Assembly (NCBI GenBank): GCA_023386955.1
Contig: JAEWIS010000044.1
Coordinates: forward strand, 1 to 64,000
Reading direction: 5' to 3'
From: Bacillota bacterium
Lineage (GTDB): Bacteria > Bacillota > Bacilli > Paenibacillales > NBRC-103111
DNA length: 64,000 nt
Made by a program: the position numbers and the translations under genes. Below, in pieces: positions 1-8,300 of this stretch (within the stretch, counting starts at the first letter, position 1; every line of letters begins with the position of its first letter). The notes beneath the pieces are model-generated. The model worked only from the letters and a program-made list of their open reading frames with translations. It ran no database searches and had not been told where the DNA came from.

Positions 1-88
1 CCCCGGAGCCCCGGAACCCCGGAACCCCGGAACCCCGGAACCCCGGAACCCCGGAACCCCGGAACCCCGGAACCCCGGAACCCCGGAA
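1..88. repeat. 8-bp tandem repeat, 11 units
   Basis: Eleven consecutive units of CCCCGGAA, the first ending in G, run from the left edge of the window. They are followed by two degenerate units up to about base 108. The array is cut by the window edge, so its true length is unknown. Eight is not a multiple of three and no reading frame runs through it, so it is non-coding. Such simple repeats often vary in copy number by polymerase slippage. Confidence 0.9.
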
Positions 89-237
89 CCCTCCGGAGCC
101 CTGGAGAATATCGGAGGAGGTCCTCCAATAGACTTTGCCTTATACGAGGCTTTCACAACACATCCAGCCTGCGGCTCGAACCATGTTATTTCAGGGTAGC
201 ATGCTGACTGAAGATCATCTATAATACTGTGTATGGC

Positions 238-290
238 GAAGAACGCCCTAAGCTAGATTTTATGCTTGGGGTGTTCTTCTTTTATTTTTT
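238..290 (+). terminator. intrinsic terminator or attenuator upstream of the PD-(D/E)XK gene
   Basis: A 16-bp stem (left arm 238-253, right arm 264-279, two G-U pairs) with a 10-nt loop is followed by a run of T interrupted once (280-290). A TATAAT-like box lies at 220-225, so a transcript from there would reach this terminator almost at once. It either ends an upstream gene outside the window or attenuates the gene at 313. Confidence 0.75.
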
Positions 291-312
291 GCGAGGATGG
301 AGAGTGGATGGA

Positions 313-981
313 ATGGATGAAGTTGAAGCACATCGGGAGTTTCTCCTGGATCATTTGGAGAAGCGGACTGGGGAGCGGCGGGGACGTTTGGAACGGGGGC
401 ACAAGGAAGCGGAGGCGTTGTTTTGCCGCAATGTCTGGTGGCCGCTGCATGGGCATTATGAGGATTTGCATCCGGAATATGAGGTTATGGACTGGCGGGG
501 GTTGAGCTATTTCTGCGACTTTGTCTGGATTACGCCATATGTGAAGCTGGCCATCGAAATCAAGGGCTTCGGCCCCCATGTGCGGGATATGGACCGGCAA
601 AAATACTGCAACGAGCTGAACCGTGAAACTTTTTTGACGGCATTGGGATTCCAGGTGGTAGCCCTTGCCTATGATGATGTCCAGCAGCGACCGGAGCAGT
701 GTATCACTCTTCTGCGAATGGTGTTGAGCCGGTTTCTGCCGAAGGATGGCCATAGCGGAGGGTTGACGGTGAGGGAGCGGGAATTGGTCCGCCTGGCTTG
801 CTGCCTCGGCGGCAGGCTGCGGCCCATGGATGCTTCGGAGCAGTTGGGCCTCAATCACCGGACTGTCGTCCGGACGCTGAAGGCACTGTGCGAAAAAGGC
901 TTGTTTACGGCGGAAGGAGGGGCGGAGGGCAAGCGGGTTGTCCGTTACCGGCTGCTGCCCCGGGCAGTGGGCTATCTGTAG
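313..981 (+). CDS. PD-(D/E)XK nuclease-like protein with C-terminal winged helix
   Basis: This encodes about 222 residues. The middle of the protein has the arrangement of a restriction-endonuclease-like fold: an Asp in YFCDFVW, then a strand ending AIEIKGFG, which matches the D...E-x-K catalytic signature, then a helix rich in Arg and Asn. The last 65 residues look like a winged helix-turn-helix (SEQLGLNHRTVVRTLKALCE followed by a basic wing). The frame stays open back to a GTG at 229, but that would translate through the terminator at 238-290. I therefore chose ATG 313, with GTG 304 as alternative; a GGAG lies about 10 nt upstream of 313. The downstream neighbour is on the opposite strand, so it appears to be a single-gene unit. 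The function is inferred from motifs only. It could equally be a DNA-binding regulator with a degenerate nuclease fold. Confidence 0.6.
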   Translation: MDEVEAHREFLLDHLEKRTGERRGRLERGHKEAEALFCRNVWWPLHGHYEDLHPEYEVMDWRGLSYFCDFVWITPYVKLAIEIKGFGPHVRDMDRQKYCNELNRETFLTALGFQVVALAYDDVQQRPEQCITLLRMVLSRFLPKDGHSGGLTVRERELVRLACCLGGRLRPMDASEQLGLNHRTVVRTLKALCEKGLFTAEGGAEGKRVVRYRLLPRAVGYL

Positions 982-1789
982 AGGGTAAGTAGTGAGAGGC
1001 GCGCGCGAAAACGTTACTGATGGATCCGATACACCTCTACCTCTCTGGCATCTCTTTTAAAATGCAAAAGTGCAGTTATTTGGTAAACAAACCTTGGATT
1101 TCACTGTCTATCCTGCAAAAGTGCAGTTATTTTAGCCAGATGGGTCCAAAATGGAGCCCGCGGTGGAAAATAGATGTACTTTTGCATTTGGGCAAGGAGA
1201 GCGGCGGAAATCCGATAGAATAGATGTACTTTTGCATTTGGCGAGCAGGGAGCGATTCGAATCAAGAAAATAGATGCATTTCTGCAGGATGGACGGGGCT
1301 TAATTTGGTAAATGTCGCGCCTGAGTATAATCCGCCATGCGGGCTAGGGTAAAAGGAATACTAGTTTGATTCGTTTGGAAGAGGGTTAGCTGGTGGGGCG
1401 AAGATGCACACGCGGAATCGTTTTTGCCAGCACCTATTGAAATTCAGCGATCTACCGAAATGTAAAAGTGCAGTTATTTGGTAAACAAACCTTGGATTTT
1501 ACTGTCTATCCTGCAAAAGTGCAGTTATTTCCGCCGAATGGATGCAAAAAGGGGCCCGCGGCGGAAATTAGATGCACTTTTACATTTGGGACCAGGGATA
1601 GGCCGAAATCCGGTGGAATAGATGTATTTTTGCATTTGGGACTCGGGAGCGGCGGGATCCCCGTGAAATAGATGCACTTTTGCATTTGGGACGCGGAAAA
1701 GGTGGGATTCCGGTGGATTCAGTTAGAGGTACGCGGCTAGTCGAGGTACATAGTTAGGTGAATATTACGCAAGATATGGTAAAAGTATG
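982..1789. repeat. intergenic phased repeat array (family A)
   Basis: No credible gene is present. The stretch is occupied by copies of a roughly 22-bp motif, in forward form AAATGCAAAAGTGCAGTTAT, spaced about 50 bp apart. Forward copies lie near 1060 and 1112, inverted copies near 1169, 1218 and 1268, then forward copies near 1458 and 1510 and inverted copies near 1567, 1617 and 1667. The segment 1061-1132 is repeated almost exactly at 1459-1530, with two differences. Several forward copies contain the small hairpin CTGCA-AAAG-TGCAG. The two 67-residue open frames here are made of the repeats themselves and are not called. Confidence 0.8.
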
Positions 1790-1838
1790 AAAAAGCAGAG
1801 CCTCAACCGCCGTCATTACACGGCCAAGCTCTGCTTTG
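1790..1838 (-). terminator. terminator of the VanY-type gene
   Basis: AAAGCAGAGC at 1792-1801 pairs with GCTCTGCTTT at 1828-1837. Read on the minus strand, the stem is followed by a run of T. It lies just downstream of the stop codon of the minus-strand carboxypeptidase gene. Confidence 0.8.
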
Positions 1839-1866
1839 TTTACTTATCACGGTGTGAGACTGCCGC

Positions 1867-2961
1867 TTAGCCGTTTACCGGCACAGCGTTCCGGAAATAC
1901 TCCTCCAGGGTCCAACGGTTCTGATACACCACCTTGGCGATATCCACGCCTACATAGCGGATATGCCACGGCTCGTAGCTGTACCCGGTGATGCTTTCCT
2001 TGCCCTTGGGATAACGGATGATGAAGCCCGTTTCATGGGCGTGCTCCGCCAGCCACTTGCCCTCCTTGGTGGTGCCGAACACCTCCTCCAGCGCAAACTT
2101 GGCGCTTTGGCTGGAGACGTCGATGGCAAGACCCGTCTGATGCTCGCTGAAGCCGGGGCGTGCGCTGACCTTATCCGCCTCCGCCTGGCCCTGGGTTTTG
2201 ACGTTGTTGTTGTACACGCTCACCTGAGTAGCCCGGGAGCGGTAGCCGGATACGCCGTAGAGCTTGATGCCGTCGCCGGAGGCTTGTTTGAACAGCTTTT
2301 CCAGCGCCAATGCGGCTTCCTTGCGCAGCATCCGCTTGTCGGCCTTGCCGCTGAAGGAAAAATCCACATTGGGCTCCGTCAGATCCGTCGGCTCATAGGT
2401 ATCCGGCAATCCCCGTTCCTTGTTCACCACCACGGCAATATCCGTTTCGTTGGTTACGATATTTTTGCCGGAAACGGTTTTGACCGTGTCCTCCAGGGCA
2501 TATTTTATGGTAACGCCGACCGTTGCCTTCTTTCCTTGGTACTCGGCACTGATAACCGCATGGGCACCCGTGACGCCTTTGGGTCCGGGCTTCACAACAC
2601 CGTTTGCGTCAACGGCAAGCAGCTCGGGTTTGTCCGACGTATAGACGATGGCTTTGGCATCGGATATGGCTGTTTTTTCTTTTTTGGCGTTGAGTCCGGT
2701 AAGCGCTAAGCGCAGCGTTTGTCCCGGCGCCACAGTGGCCTCGGCCGCGTCAAAGGCAATAGACTGGACGCTGCCGTTTTTACCCCCGGCGGGTGACGGA
2801 GACGCGCTGGCGGGTGCCGAGGCAGAGCCAGCAGGTGATGTGGCCGGCGCCGAAGACGAGGGCCCTGCCTTGTCGTTGCCGCAGCCGCTCAAAACCACGC
2901 TTCCGGCCAACAGGGAGCCTAACACGCAGACAGCAAGCTTTTTCTTCGAAATGGATGACAT
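1867..2961 (-). CDS. VanY-type D-alanyl-D-alanine carboxypeptidase lipoprotein (peptidase M15B)
   Basis: The 364-residue product starts with a lipoprotein signal peptide (SLLAGSVVLSGC, lipid-modified Cys about 27), followed by a Ser/Ala/Pro-rich linker. Residues about 65-160 look like a bacterial Ig-like (Big_2) domain. The C-terminal half is the M15B peptidase: YRSRATQ, the zinc-ligand signature SEHQTGLAIDVSS, and EPWHIRYVG with the third His ligand. This family trims the terminal D-Ala from peptidoglycan stem peptides in the cell wall. The gene has an AAGGAGG site 7-8 nt before its ATG and is transcribed divergently from the DUF2334 gene. A weak promoter is visible at 3024-3053. The family call is secure; whether it affects growth or glycopeptide sensitivity cannot be told from sequence. 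Confidence 0.88.
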   Translation of the reverse strand: MSSISKKKLAVCVLGSLLAGSVVLSGCGNDKAGPSSSAPATSPAGSASAPASASPSPAGGKNGSVQSIAFDAAEATVAPGQTLRLALTGLNAKKEKTAISDAKAIVYTSDKPELLAVDANGVVKPGPKGVTGAHAVISAEYQGKKATVGVTIKYALEDTVKTVSGKNIVTNETDIAVVVNKERGLPDTYEPTDLTEPNVDFSFSGKADKRMLRKEAALALEKLFKQASGDGIKLYGVSGYRSRATQVSVYNNNVKTQGQAEADKVSARPGFSEHQTGLAIDVSSQSAKFALEEVFGTTKEGKWLAEHAHETGFIIRYPKGKESITGYSYEPWHIRYVGVDIAKVVYQNRWTLEEYFRNAVPVNG

Positions 2962-3023
2962 AAGTTCCTCCTTGCCCCTGTCTAAAAATGCACAGGGAAT
3001 GCTTAGTACACAAAAGCAACCCT

Positions 3024-3053
3024 ATTATAGCACTCTAGCTAATTAATGCCTAA
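3024..3053 (-). promoter_or_regulatory. putative sigma-A promoter for the VanY-type gene
   Basis: On the minus strand a perfect TATAAT (3024-3029) is preceded by an 18-bp spacer and a poor -35 element TTAGGC (3048-3053). Its position 60-90 bp upstream of the start codon fits, but the -35 box is weak. Confidence 0.35.
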
Positions 3054-3188
3054 CTCTCCTTTTTGAAGGACGTAAACGGATCGGTACATAATTGTGAAAA
3101 AATCACGAAGTTTTCAATAAAAAGATGCGGCAATTTGTCGAAACAAGTGTTAATCTTATAGAGATCGCAATGGAATCAGGATATAATA

Positions 3189-3202
3189 TGTAAGCGTTTT
3201 AC
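3189..3202. promoter_or_regulatory. cre-like site upstream of the DUF2334 gene
   Basis: TGTAAGCGTTTTAC matches 12 of 14 positions of the CcpA consensus TGWAANCGNTNWCA. It lies directly after a TATAAT (3182-3187) and 30 bp before the start codon. A lone match of this quality can occur by chance. Confidence 0.3.
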
Positions 3203-3232
3203 GATAAAATCGCCCGCAGGAGGGTGTTCATC

Positions 3233-5137
3233 ATGAGCCTTCGCATATCCCTTGCCAAAACAGTTATTTCTTTCATTGTGCTGGCGCTGCTGTTTGCCTC
3301 TTACCAGATCATGCTGGCTTCCGGCGAGAACAGTGAGCCCAAGGTGATTATGCTGCGTCTGGAGGATGTTGGCCCCGGAGGGGAATACTCCAACATGGAC
3401 CAGTTGGGCAAGCTTCGGACGGTTCTGGAGTATCTCGCGGAGCAGGGTGTCCATTACCAGATCGGGGTGATCCCCCGCTGGGTGAATTATGGGGAGAATG
3501 GCCTCTCCTACAGCCGGTCCCTGGACCAAATGGGGGATTTGTACACCGAAAGCCTTGTCGCCGTATTGAAGAAAGCAGCTTCAGACGGGGCTGTGATTGG
3601 CATGCATGGTTTCACCCACCAGGTTGGGGAAACCAAACGGGCGGATGGCCACCAGGAATCCGGCATCGGCAATGAGTTTAACGTTCCGGACGTGCCGGAG
3701 ACGCTGTCGCCTGCTTTTGCGGCGCAGCGGATGACGGAAGGGCTGAAGATATTCGATGCGGTGGGGATCAAGCCCGCCTTCTGGGAAACGCCCCATTATC
3801 ATGGAGCGGTAGCGCAGTATCCGGCTTTTGCCTCCCAATTCGGAATTATATATGAGAATGAAATTACCCAGCCCTCCCAAACGGAGATCCATCTTAAGAC
3901 GGACATCAATAGCTTATCTGGGGCAAAAACAAGGGGAGTCGCCTATGTGCCCACCCCATATTCCTACATTCCATACAACAAGGATGAAAAGCTGATCCTG
4001 GATCAATTGGGCAAAACGGATAAACTGCCGTCCTTCTTCTACCACGCCTTCCTAGAATTCAAATTCCTGCAGCCGGTGGCGGATGAGAACGGCACACAGT
4101 TATACCGCAACGGCCTGCCGGAATATGCCTATCCCGACAAAAGCAAAACCAACCTGCAGCGGCTGATTGCCGCCATCAAGGAGAGAGGCTATACCTTCCG
4201 CTCCCTTCTGGATGAGGTTCCTTTTACGCCGTGGTCGGAGCTTCCCGCCGGAACCATAACCCGCAACACACGGCTGGGGGATACCACCGGAGACGGCCAG
4301 ACGGATACCGTCGTATGGCGGGATCAAGGCCAGGTGGAGGTGCGTCCGGGCAGCTACACGGGCAAACGCAATGATCCCCTGCCCGCGGCAGAGGTGTGGG
4401 CTACCATTCCCAAGCAGAAGGGGGATTTGTTCAGTCTGAAGGATGCCAACGGCGACGGTGCTGCAGATTTGTGGGTGATCCGGGCTGCCGGTCAGCTGGA
4501 GCTGTATCTTGCGGCGACTGGCCGCTACTCCCTCTCCGGCACGTGGAAGCTTCCTGAGCTGCCTGCCTTAAGTGCGGCGCAGGTCCTGCAGCAGCGGGGC
4601 GGCGGCTTCACTTTGGCTGTTGTAACCGCCAATGGGGCTCAGCTGATTCCCTACATCAAACAACCCAACGGGGAATGGAAGCGCGGCGAGGAAAAACGGG
4701 GCCGTGTCGCGGATTACCGCAGCATGCAGCTGCTTACCGACAAACAAACCGGTGCAGACCAGCTGTCGTATTGCCGCAAAACAGGAAATTCCTGCATCCG
4801 GCTCGAGGTTTTGCCCGGAGAGAATACATGGACCGCTGAACGCAGGGAAATCTCCCTTGCCGGAGGAATGGGCGACAAGCAGCTGGCCGGGGATTTCAAC
4901 GGGGACGGCCTAGAGGATATGCTAATCTGGAACGACTCCGACCGCAGGGTAACGCTTTACCGCCAGGACGAGGAAGGCGGCTATAACAAGTTCTCGACCC
5001 TTGGCCCATGGGGGCTGGAGGGGGCACGGCCCCTTGTGATGGATCTGGACGGGGACGGGCGTAGCGATCTGGCCCTGATGGAGCCGGACGGCTCGCTGGA
5101 TACGGCGATTTCCTTCCAGATGCAGCAGGAATATTAA
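3233..5137 (+). CDS. DUF2334 polysaccharide-deacetylase-like secreted protein with FG-GAP/VCBS repeats
   Basis: The 634-residue protein has one N-terminal hydrophobic segment (TVISFIVLALLFASYQIMLA) that acts as signal or anchor. Residues about 35-340 belong to the DUF2334 branch of NodB-like deacetylases: MLRLEDVGPGGEY, IGVIPRW, GMHGFTHQVG and FWETPHYHG supply the Asp and His residues typical of the metal site. The C-terminal half carries at least four Asp/Gly loops (GDTTGDGQTD, DANGDGAAD, GDFNGDGLED, DLDGDGRSD), the calcium-binding pattern of FG-GAP/VCBS beta-propeller repeats. A role in modifying an extracellular glycan is inferred from the family. The open frame reaches GTG 3224, but AGGAGGG sits 10 nt before ATG 3233. 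It is separated from the glycosylation genes by a terminator at 5154. Confidence 0.8.
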   Translation: MSLRISLAKTVISFIVLALLFASYQIMLASGENSEPKVIMLRLEDVGPGGEYSNMDQLGKLRTVLEYLAEQGVHYQIGVIPRWVNYGENGLSYSRSLDQMGDLYTESLVAVLKKAASDGAVIGMHGFTHQVGETKRADGHQESGIGNEFNVPDVPETLSPAFAAQRMTEGLKIFDAVGIKPAFWETPHYHGAVAQYPAFASQFGIIYENEITQPSQTEIHLKTDINSLSGAKTRGVAYVPTPYSYIPYNKDEKLILDQLGKTDKLPSFFYHAFLEFKFLQPVADENGTQLYRNGLPEYAYPDKSKTNLQRLIAAIKERGYTFRSLLDEVPFTPWSELPAGTITRNTRLGDTTGDGQTDTVVWRDQGQVEVRPGSYTGKRNDPLPAAEVWATIPKQKGDLFSLKDANGDGAADLWVIRAAGQLELYLAATGRYSLSGTWKLPELPALSAAQVLQQRGGGFTLAVVTANGAQLIPYIKQPNGEWKRGEEKRGRVADYRSMQLLTDKQTGADQLSYCRKTGNSCIRLEVLPGENTWTAERREISLAGGMGDKQLAGDFNGDGLEDMLIWNDSDRRVTLYRQDEEGGYNKFSTLGPWGLEGARPLVMDLDGDGRSDLALMEPDGSLDTAISFQMQQEY

Positions 5138-5153
5138 GAGACTTGGAGAACAG

Positions 5154-5182
5154 ACCCGGTGCTGAAGCGCCGGGTTTGCTTT
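5154..5182 (+). terminator. terminator after the DUF2334 gene
   Basis: ACCCGGTGCT (5154-5163) pairs with AGCGCCGGGT (5166-5175), with one G-U pair and a 2-nt loop, followed by a T-rich tail. Confidence 0.7.
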
Positions 5183-5307
5183 GTGATAGGCGTTTATCCT
5201 TGGGATTTTGGCGGTTTTTGGTGTTTTTGGCGTGATGTACTTGTTCATTCGGGTATCCATTTGGCATAATGGTAGAAGAATGCGAGAGACGGGTGGAGGT
5301 CGCGAAG

Positions 5308-8300
5308 ATGAAGTCGTGGTTGGGAAAGCTGGGAATCTGCTCCTTGCTGGGTTTGTTTTTGTGGGCAGGTGTTGGGTTTGCCGCAGAGGGTCTTTTACAT
5401 AATTCCGGTTTTGAAGAAGGCGCTTCATCTTGGGAAACGGATGTCTGGAACAGCGGGGATTCCTACAGCAGGTTTACAGTAACGGATTCACCCGTTCATA
5501 GTGGCAGCAAGGCCGCTTATATCGAGAGTACGAGAGAAAACGATGCCAAATGGGTACAAAAGGTAGAGGTTAAGCCCAAAACCTTGTACAAGCTCTCCGG
5601 CTGGATCAGGGCGGAGGGGGCCACAAGCGGTTTTAAGGGAGCCAACCTGTCGGTGCTGGGCTCCATGGATATGTCCGCCGATCTGCTGGATACCGGCGGC
5701 GAATTTTTGTTCGTAGAGCTGTATGGCAGAACCGGGGACAAACAGAAGGAAATGAAGGTTGCCGCGCGACTGGGAGGATACGGCAGCTTGAATAAAGGGA
5801 AAGCCTGGTTTGACGACATCAAGCTGGAGGAGGTAGACACCGCTCCTGCAGGCGTCACTGTCGGTTCTTTCAGCGAAGCCAAAACCTCCACGGGATCGGA
5901 CGGCAAACCGGCCGCCGCCACCACAGGCACCCCCTTCAAGCTGATGGGGTATGCTCTGGCTTTCTTTATGCTGTACGGCATTGCATACATAAATCTGTTC
6001 CGCAAGGACCGTTTGGAGCGTTTTTCACCCACACAAGCCCAGCTGTGGCTGTTCGGGCTTCTGTCCGCCGGGCTGGTGTGGCGGCTGGTCCTGGCCAAAA
6101 GCCAGGGTTATGTCAGCGACATGAATACCTTCAAGGCCTGGGCCTCCCATGCCGCAAGCGGCGGGCTGACTCATTTTTACGATACGGATATGTTCGTGGA
6201 CTACCCTCCCGGATACATCTATGTGCTGTATGTGCTCGGCAAAATCCAGAGCTTCTATAACCTGGCCATGGATTCCCTGCCGCTGCTTATTCTGATGAAG
6301 CTGCCGGCTATGCTGGCGGACCTGGCTACGGCAGGTTTGTTCTACCGGATGGCCGCCAAAAAGCTGGGTCAAGGCGCCGCCTTCGGGATTGCGCTGCTCT
6401 ATGTGTTCAACCCGGCGGTTCTGGTCAACTCGGCCAACTGGGGCCAGGTGGATTCCTTCTTCACCTTGTTCCTGCTCCTGACCCTGAATGCGGTCCGGGA
6501 CAAAAAGGCGATTAGAGCGGGTATCCTGTTCGCCCTTGCGGTTCTGATCAAACCCCAGGCATTAATTTTTACGCCGGTGCTGCTGTTTTTCTTTTGGCAG
6601 ACCAAAAGCTGGAAGGTACTGCTCCAATCGGCTGCCAGCGGCCTGGCTGTTTTCCTGGCAGGGATTCTTCCGTTTTCCTTGTCCATGAAGCCCGCGTGGA
6701 TCTTCCATTTATACAAGGAAACACTGATGTCGTACCCTTTTGCCTCATTAAACGCCTTTAATCTGTACGCCCTTACACTTGGGAACTGGAAGCCGCTTGG
6801 GGATACGTTCATTTTGTTCTCGTATGGTACCTGGGGCACGCTGTTTATTTTTGTTGCCGTGGGGCTGGCGTTGTATTATTTCCTGAAGGGGAAGCACCAC
6901 ACCGAGGGACTGCCGTATTTTATCGGGCTGGTGCTGATTTCCACCATGTTCCTCTTCGGCTCCAAAATGCATGAACGCTACTGGTTCCCGGCAGTCGCCC
7001 TGCTCCTGGCCGCCTTCATTTATGTGAAGGACAGGCGTCTCTTGCTGTCCTTTGTAGGATTATCCGTCTGTCATTACCTGAACGTAGCGTATGTGCTGAA
7101 CCTGAGCTGGGACGGGGCAACACCGGCCAAAACGGACGGGGTTATGCTGCTGGTATCCTTTGCAAGCCTGACTTTATTTGGTTATTTGCTGAAAATCGGC
7201 TATGATGTGTTTGTGAAGGGGCAGGTGCGTCCCGTTTATGATCCAAAGCTGGAGCACGCGCTTCGGGATACTGCCTTGGCGAACAGCATAGAGGGAACAA
7301 AGCCGTCCAAAGGCTTGCCGGAAAACCTGCGCCTTGGTATGACGCGGCGGGACTGGCAGCTGATGCTGGGATTGACGGCGGTATATGCTGCGGTGTCCTT
7401 CTATAACCTGGGATCGCTGAAGGCCCCGGAAACCGTGTGGGAGCCGGCGGTCAGCGGCGAAAGCTTCTACGTGGATTTTGGCTCCGTGAAGCATATTGAG
7501 CGGGTCAACAGCTACGCCGAAATTGGTGAGGGCAAGCTGAAAATCGAATTTGCCAAGGAAACGCCCGAAGCCTGGGCTAATCCGCAGACCGTGGATGTCA
7601 CCTACACCAAGTTCTTCACGTGGAGTGTGCTGAAAACGGATGTGGAAGCCCGTTATGCGAAGTTTACTGTGGAAACGGGCGGCATTTCCTTAAGCGAGCT
7701 GGCTTTCTTTGAAAAGGACGGGGAACGGCCGCTGGCTGTGGCTTCTATACATACCGATGGCATGACGCCTCCTGTGCGCGGCTCTATTTCGTTATTGTTC
7801 GACGAACCGGAGGACTCCCCTTACCATCCGACATATATGGACGGCAGTTATTTCGACGAAATCTATCATCCGCGCACCGCGTATGAGCATATCCACAACA
7901 TCAAGCCGTACGAAAATACCCATCCTCCGCTGGGCAAGCTGATTATTGCCATCGGCATCAAGCTGTTCGGGATGAATCCTTTCGGCTGGCGGATTATGGG
8001 CAATCTGTTCGGAATCGCCATGGTTCCGATTATGTATGTGTTCGGAAAGCGGCTGTTCCGCTCGACTCATCTGGCGTTTATGGCGGCATTCCTGTTCACC
8101 TTTGACTTTATGCATTTTGCCCAGACGCGGATTGCAACGATTGATACGTACGGCGTGTTCTTCATCATGCTGATGTTCTACTTTATGTACAAGTATATGA
8201 CCATGAGCTTCTACCGGGTTCCGCTGCGGAAGACGCTCTTGCCGCTGTTCCTGTCGGGTCTGTTCTTCGGCATCGGTGCTGCCAGCAAGTGGATTGTGCT

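Noticed and set aside
1020..1671. Two 67-codon open frames in the spacer
   Set aside because: They are translated from the intergenic repeats and have no ribosome site.
1060..1690. CRISPR array
   Set aside because: Repeats are degenerate, occur in both orientations, and the intervening segments are themselves related. No cas gene is present.
5241..5270. Promoter TTGTTC / 18 bp / CATAAT before the GT-C gene
   Set aside because: Both boxes are only partial matches and the spacer is long, so I did not list it.
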